64,000 bases of DNA from Agapanthus africanus. Taxonomy: Eukaryota; Streptophyta; Magnoliopsida; Asparagales; Amaryllidaceae. Below, in pieces: positions 58,304-64,000 of this stretch. The translations under genes were made by a program, and so were the position numbers. How positions within the stretch are numbered: position 1 is the first letter of the stretch; each line of letters opens with the position of its first letter. The DNA lies in contig JASDDO010000016.1 of assembly GCA_030015575.1 (NCBI GenBank), positions 176,574,815-176,638,814 of the forward strand, written 5' to 3'. The notes beneath the pieces were generated by a model. The model had not been told where the DNA came from. It saw only the letters and a list, made by a program, of their open reading frames with translations, and did not search any database.

Positions 58304-60194
58304 TGTAAGTCGACGTTGTACACCCCACTACTTGCGGGGAGGAGGAAATATGAAAAACAATCATTTTGTTTAAAACAACATCGACTAACCGAAAGGATCT
58401 TTGCTAAACTATAACTAACACTAACATAGGAGTTGTTAACTACTATGGAAGAAGATTATACCTAATGAACCGTGTCCTTCTTCTTCTCGTTATTCACCTC
58501 ATCGTCGGCCTCCTCTATGTAATAGACGATCCACCCGAGAGCTTCTACTCCAAGCTTTGCCTCTAATCTTGAGGTAACTAGGTTTCTCTAGTTGCTAATC
58601 AAAGTAACCTAGGTGATATAGAGTATGGATATGGATTAATTAGTCTTGCTAATCCTTGATCTCAACACATGAGAGGGTAGGATTAGGATTTGAAGAGAGA
58701 GAGCTTGAGGAGAGAGAAGGTGAGCATAATAATGATAATGAAATAATGATCCTTCTTGAATATATGAAGCATAATCATTTATCAAAATAAATAAATCAAA
58801 TGATTAATCACCATGCTTCATTTATTCATTGTGTGATTCATTACATGAGTCATTAACCATTTAATGCATCATTAATGACATGAATGAATCACACAAATGA
58901 GTCACTAAATCAATAAATGCTTATGCCACCTAAACCCTCAAGTCATCATCCTTCTAGAAGCTTCTCGCCAAATTACGAGAACGCCCCTCCTATCCGTGAA
59001 AACATGAAAAAACTTTAGACTGTATAAATCCAATAATCCGATACTAGAATCTGGCTTAAACCAAAGCCGACTAGTAAAAACTGTCCGAACATCGTACGTG
59101 CATAAATGCACGTGCATGTCCGAACCCTGTCGTAAAACCATACGACCTCTATATCGTTTCTCCTGAGGCAGGGAAACTCTCTGTGTGGGACTCTAAAGAC
59201 TCGACTACTACGCTGAAGTGGGTTTAACCACAGACCGCAAGCGGCACTAGCTGTACGTAACGGTCCCCAGGTAGATGTCGATAAGAAGGCCGATGAGGAA
59301 ACCCATCCGAACTCCTACTGAGCCTGATGTGACAATCTCCGTACAGTCCGGTCTGTTCGTCTAGGACTATCGCATATCGGGCCTTGGGGGCGGCAAGCGT
59401 CAGTCCCCTAAAAGCGGTATAAGTCGTGTCGGAGCGTAGCCCATTACACCTTGAGAAACTACTGGAAAACCTACCAGTAAATCTCGCTTTCCCTGGCCAG
59501 GGACTTTGCGTAATGGCTCTCTGACACAGTGCGATATCAACTCCCAATACCGGGAGAGACGAATCCTGTATAACCGCCACTGCCTCCAAGTGCTCGGGAC
59601 TGCACACAACTGCTACCTGTTTGCACGACTCCTTTGAGCCGTGGTAGGGTAGCAATCTAAGAACAGCGGGACACACTCGAGGCGAAGTAGCAGTGTCAAG
59701 TCCGCGGACTATGCTGTACTCATGTCACCTAGGAACTGTTAACTGACGACGGGTATAATACCAACCAACAGTTCCCTGCGAGTCCTATCCGGTGTACCCG
59801 TAACCCAACGAGCACCTGTATACTATCTCCAGTACGACGTACTGATGGCTGTGGGACAGACCATCTCCCCAACTGGGATGAGAAGCGTACACACTAGTCT
59901 ACTCCGGAGTATCGATGCCCTGTCTCGATAATCCTACAACTAGGGACCTGAAAAAGGATGTGCTTGTAGACTACCCAGCCCCCACTAGTGTGACTGCCAT
60001 CACAACGCTTGTAGTCAAGCAAGATCCTAAGGGCTCTATTAATACGTACACACATATTAACATAGATAAAACCAAGTAGAATACTACCATGTTTAGCAAG
60101 ACTGTTAATATAACTGTGAATATCCCAAGCTTCCATTATGTAATATACAAGCTAGTATGATACAATAATGGCCCCTACGGTATATACACTAACA
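58304..60194 (-). repeat. 3' LTR of Y (1891 bp)
   Basis: In plus orientation it runs from tgtaagtcgacgttgtacac to atacactaaca. It is shorter than and clearly diverged from the X LTR, so X and Y are different subfamilies. Sharing of one LTR by X and Y, as in array A, is therefore less likely than insertion of Y into X. Confidence 0.9.
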
Positions 60195-60229
60195 ATCTCC
60201 CACTTGCACTAGGGCCATGTACTGGCATA

Positions 60230-63200
60230 TCAAAGACCGATCATCTCGAGTAGACTCTCGAACTGAATCTGAGGTAAGGCCTTTGTGAATGGATCAGCAA
60301 TGTTCTCCTCTGTAGCAACTCTCCGGACCTCGATCTCCCGGCGATCTATGATCTTCCAGATCAGGTGATACCGCCTTAAGATGTGTCTGGATTTCTGATG
60401 GGTCCTGGGTTCCTTCGCTAAAGCTATAGCTCCGTTGTTTTCGCAATACAGCGGTATTGGATCAACAATGGTAGGAACCACCTGAAGTTCTGTTAGGAAC
60501 TTCTTCATCCAGACCGCTTCTTTTGCGGCATCGCAAGCAGCAATATACTCCGCTTCCATCGTCGAGTCAGCAACGGTGTCCTCCTTGGAACTCTTCCAGC
60601 ACACCGCCCCTCCATTGAGGGTAAAGACATAACCTGACATGGACTTCTAGTCATCCTTATCACTCTGGAAGCCGGAATCAGCAAAGGCCTCGATCTTGAG
60701 GTCTTTTCCGCCGTACACCAAGAACATCTCCTTAGTCCTTCTCAAGTACTTGAGAATGTTCTTCACTGCTATCCAGTGCTTCTCCCATGGGTCTGACCGA
60801 TACCTGCTTACCACGCTTAGTGCGTAAGCTACATCTGGTCTGGTGCACAACATCGCATACATTATAGAGCCTACCGCAGAAGCGTATGGTATAATAGACA
60901 TGTGATCCCTTTCCAAATCAGTCTTGGGAGACATCTTTTTAGATAGGGTGATTCTGTGACAAGCCGGTAGATTACCGTGCTTAGAATCTTCCATAATGAA
61001 TCTTTTTAGTATAGTGTTGATATACCTGGACTGCGAAAGTCCCAACATCCTCTTGGATCTATTACGATAGATCCGGATTCCCAGAATGTAAGAGGCATCA
61101 CCCAGGTCTTTCATGGAGAACCTGTGTGACAAGAATCCTTTGACAGATTGTAGCATAGGAATGTCATTTCCTATCAATAGAATGTCATCCACGTACAAGA
61201 CGAGGAATACAACAGTTCGTGCTACAATTTTACTATATATACATGGTTCATCTGGATTTTTGATAAAGTCATATTCTTTGACCGTTTCATCAAAACAGAT
61301 GTTCCAACTCCACGACGCTTGCTTTAGTCCATAAATGGACTTAAGCAACTTGCACACTTTCCCGCTGCTCCCACTCTGATTGAAGCCTTCTGGCTGATCC
61401 ATATAGACGCACTCTTCCAAATTACCATTTAGAAAAGCCGTCTTTACGTCCATCTGCCAGATCTCATAATCATGGAAGGCAGCAATGGCAAGAAGGACCC
61501 GAATGGATTTGAGCATAGCCACTGGAGAAAAAGTTTCATCATAGTCCAAACCAGGTTTTTGACGAAAACATTTTGCAACAAGTCTAGCCTTATAGGTTTC
61601 CACCTGTCCATCTACACCAATCTTTTTCTTGAAGATCCATTTGCATCCTATGGGTTTTACCCCATCTGGAGAAAAGTCCAAAGTCCATACTTTGTTGGTG
61701 CACATGGACTCCATCTCGGTCCGCATTGCATCCAGCCATCGTACCGAGTCACCGCTCTGGATGGCCTGCTGGAAGCTAGTAGGTTCATCATCATCAATGA
61801 CGCAATCCTCTCTATCCCCATCTATAAGAAAACCGTAGTATCTCTCAGGCGGATGAGACGGCCTACTACTCCTGCGGAGGGGTGCGGGAATGTCCTGTTC
61901 TTCTTAAACTACTGGTCTTACCAAACTTTCAGTAGTAGTTTGTGGTTCTGGAATTTCTTCCAGTTCTATTTCGCTCCCACTTGTTTCCTTTTCTAAAAAC
62001 TGCAGTTCTAGAAAATGGGCATTACGAGAAACAAAAATCTTTTGTTCCTCTGCGTAATAGAAATAATACCCCTTGGAGTTCTTTGGATATCCCACAAACT
62101 TACACTGTACTGATCGTGCCTCGAGTTTGTCCGCATGCTGCTTTTTAACAAAAGCTGGACATCCCCATATCTTTAGATACTGTAGATAGGGTTTCTTCCC
62201 ACTCCACATCTGATATGGCGTGGTAGGCACAGTCTTTGTAGGAACCCTGTTCAAAAGATATGCCGCTGATTCTAGCGCATAACCCCAGAAAGATCACGAT
62301 AACTCAGCATTACTCATCATGGAACGTACCATATCTAATAGGGTTCGATTCCGTCTCTCCGATACAGCGTTATGCTGTGGAGTGTATGGAGGAGTAAGCT
62401 GGGAGAGAATTCCTTTCTCTTTTAGGTAACCTAGGAACTCGGCACTTAAGTATTCACCACCTCGATCAGATCTCAGTGTCTTGATACTTTTGCCGGTTTG
62501 GTTTTCTACTTCATTCTTATACTTTTGGAATTTCTCAAAAGCCTCAGATTTATGTCTCATCAGAAAAATGAATCCGTACCTAGAGTAATCATCCATAAAA
62601 GTAATGAAATAGGAAAAACCACCTCTTGCATGTGTAGACATTGGACCACATACATCGTTGTGTATGAGTCCTAAGAGCTCGCTCGATCTTACTCCATGTC
62701 CAGTGAATGGAGTCTTTGTCATCTTTCCTTTGAGACATGATTGACAAGTGGCATAAGTTTGATATTTGAACGAATCCAAATATTCTTCTCTACGTAACTT
62801 AGTTAACCTTGTCTCATTGATGTGACCCTGTCTACAGTGCCATAAGAAAGCTTCATTTAAATCTGGAGACTTTCTTTTTAGTGTGTTCTGGACATTGAAA
62901 ATTTGTAATTGGTTTAAGACATATATACCAGTATCCAGTGTACCGGACCCAATCAAACCATGATGAAGGTGGATGTTAACAACATCGCTTACAAACGTGA
63001 AATCATAACCTTTATTTAATAACAGGGAAACTAATACGATATTACACGTTAAACTAGGTACACAAAAACAGTTATGTAAAACCAAAATATATCCACTCGT
63101 CAATCCCAGGTGATAATCCCCTACGGACACAGCTCCCACGCTAGCTCCGTTAGCAACCTGGAGGGTCATATCACCAACCTTCAGCACTCTACGGTTTCTC

Positions 63201-64000
63201 AGTGCCTGCAATGAATTGCATATATGAGATCCTGATCCGGTATCCAATACCCAGGAAGTAAAGTTGATTGACAGACAATTCTCAATTACAAACACACCTG
63301 AAGTCGAAGCCACAGCTTGCTTCGGTTCCTGGTTCTTGGCGTTCCACGCCTTGCAATCTTTCTTCCAGTGCCCTTTCTTATGACAATGGAAGCACTCATC
63401 CTTGGCCACTACTGGCACCGCAATCTTTTTCTTTCCCTTCGCTCCCACCTTACTAACACCTCCTCTAGGTTTGGTGGCGGCCTTATTCTTCCTTCCTTTG
63501 GCCCTAGCCTTGGACCCTGAAGAAGCAGCACCACGAACAAACATAGTGGGTGTATCCCTTGCCTTCTGCAAGGTGCCCTCTGCACTCCTCAACATGTTAA
63601 GGAGTTCTGGAAGTTCAACTTCTTTTCTTTGAATGTTGAAATTCAGAATAAACTGGGCGTAGGTGGAAGGAAGGGACTGGAGAATCAAGTCTGTATAGAG
63701 CTCGTTCTCTAAAGTCGTCCCAAGGTCTGCGAGCTTTTCTATATAGCCAATCATTTTTAGGACTTGTTCTCCTGCCGATGATCCGACGGCCTACCTCGCC
63801 TGAAACAAGTTCTTTGAGGTCTCATATCTTGTTATACGAGACTGCTCTCCATAAAGTTCCTTTGTATGGAGAAATATGGCATCTAGATCCATATCGTCGT
63901 GCCTCCTCTGATGTTCATTATTCATCGAGGCAAGCACGATGCACTTGGCCCTCGTGCAATCTAACTCCCAGGTTTTGCGGATTTCCTTATCCGCATTACT
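60230..64000 (-). pseudogene. Copia gag-pol remnant of Y
   Basis: On the minus strand the gag (ELYTDLILQSLPSTYAQFIL near 63690) leads to the knuckle CFHCHKKGHWKKDC near 63350-63390 and the protease motif DTGSGSHIC near 63230. Integrase shows LWHCRQGH, HNDVCGPM, LRSDRGGEY and HNAVSERRNRT. RT shows GLKQASWSWN near 61310 and LVLYVDDILLIG near 61190. RNase H ends near 60230. It is the fullest of the antisense copies. About five breaks. Confidence 0.9.

Larger units (their letters stand above)
58304..64000 (-). mobile_element. Copia element Y (antisense), running off the right edge
   Basis: On the minus strand, gag enters from beyond 64000, followed by protease, integrase, RT and RNase H, a polypurine tract and a 3' LTR (58304-60194). 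All pol domains are present in the normal order. Broken, with about five breaks in the visible part. Its 5' LTR and leader are outside the window. Confidence 0.9.

Noticed and set aside
58304-60194. X and Y sharing one LTR, as in array A
   Set aside because: The LTR at 58304 is clearly a different subfamily from the X 3' LTR at 54169, so insertion of Y into the X leader is the simpler reading; the right-hand end that could prove it is outside the window.

Overview
The window looks like nuclear DNA of a flowering plant with a repeat-rich genome. I find no host gene, rRNA, tRNA or CRISPR. Nearly all of the 64 kb is LTR retrotransposon sequence, mostly one Ty1/copia super-family with unusually long LTRs (about 2 kb) and leaders (about 2.0-2.7 kb). 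Two Ty3/gypsy-type elements lie in the middle. No species can be named from this.

Layout. (1) 1-21852, plus strand: a tandem copia array 'A' (internal, LTR, internal, LTR) whose last LTR is split by a complete copia element 'B' (10079-20487). B has 2081-bp LTRs, a GCTGG target duplication and one uninterrupted 1310-codon gag-pol frame. By eye the B LTRs differ at about 13 sites (0.6%) and the A LTRs at about 26 (1.2%), which agrees with B being the younger insertion. (2) 21853-23571: an antisense copia stub and an antisense Ty3-type LTR fragment. (3) About 23572-28024: an Athila-like element (LTR, tRNA-Asp-type primer site, gag). It is cut by (4) 28025-36349, a Tekay/Del-like element with a 4.07-kb LTR and a 3.3-kb internal region with no recognisable gag or pol. 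(5) 36350-36707: unassigned. (6) 36708-39748: copia LTR and leader 'C1', cut by 'C2' (39749-45569; LTR, leader, gag-protease-integrase). C2 meets an oppositely oriented element 'M1' (53909 down to 45570) tail to tail. M1 has a duplicated leader segment, and one copy of that holds a solo LTR. (7) 53910-54168: a 259-bp spacer made largely of consecutive perfect hairpins. (8) 54169-64000, minus strand: two more copia elements, X and Y, both broken; Y runs off the window.

The most interesting signal is in the copia leaders, not the genes. A, B, C2 and M1 all carry three successive stem-loops upstream of gag. Nearly all have a loop of exactly 20 nt with a shared sequence, while the closing stems differ in sequence but remain complementary. 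Further upstream, five leaders carry a second hairpin capped by CTATACGT or a close variant, again with different but matching stems. About 200 nt after the primer site, A, B and M1 carry a GC-rich hairpin. Together these suggest a structured leader RNA kept by selection, perhaps for packaging, dimerisation or translation. I know of no description of it.

B encodes all standard copia domains. A has protease to RNase H but no recognisable gag, and the Tekay-like element has no recognisable protein, so both look like users of proteins supplied by others. All boundaries were read by eye; those of the Athila-like element and the Ty3 LTR fragment are approximate.
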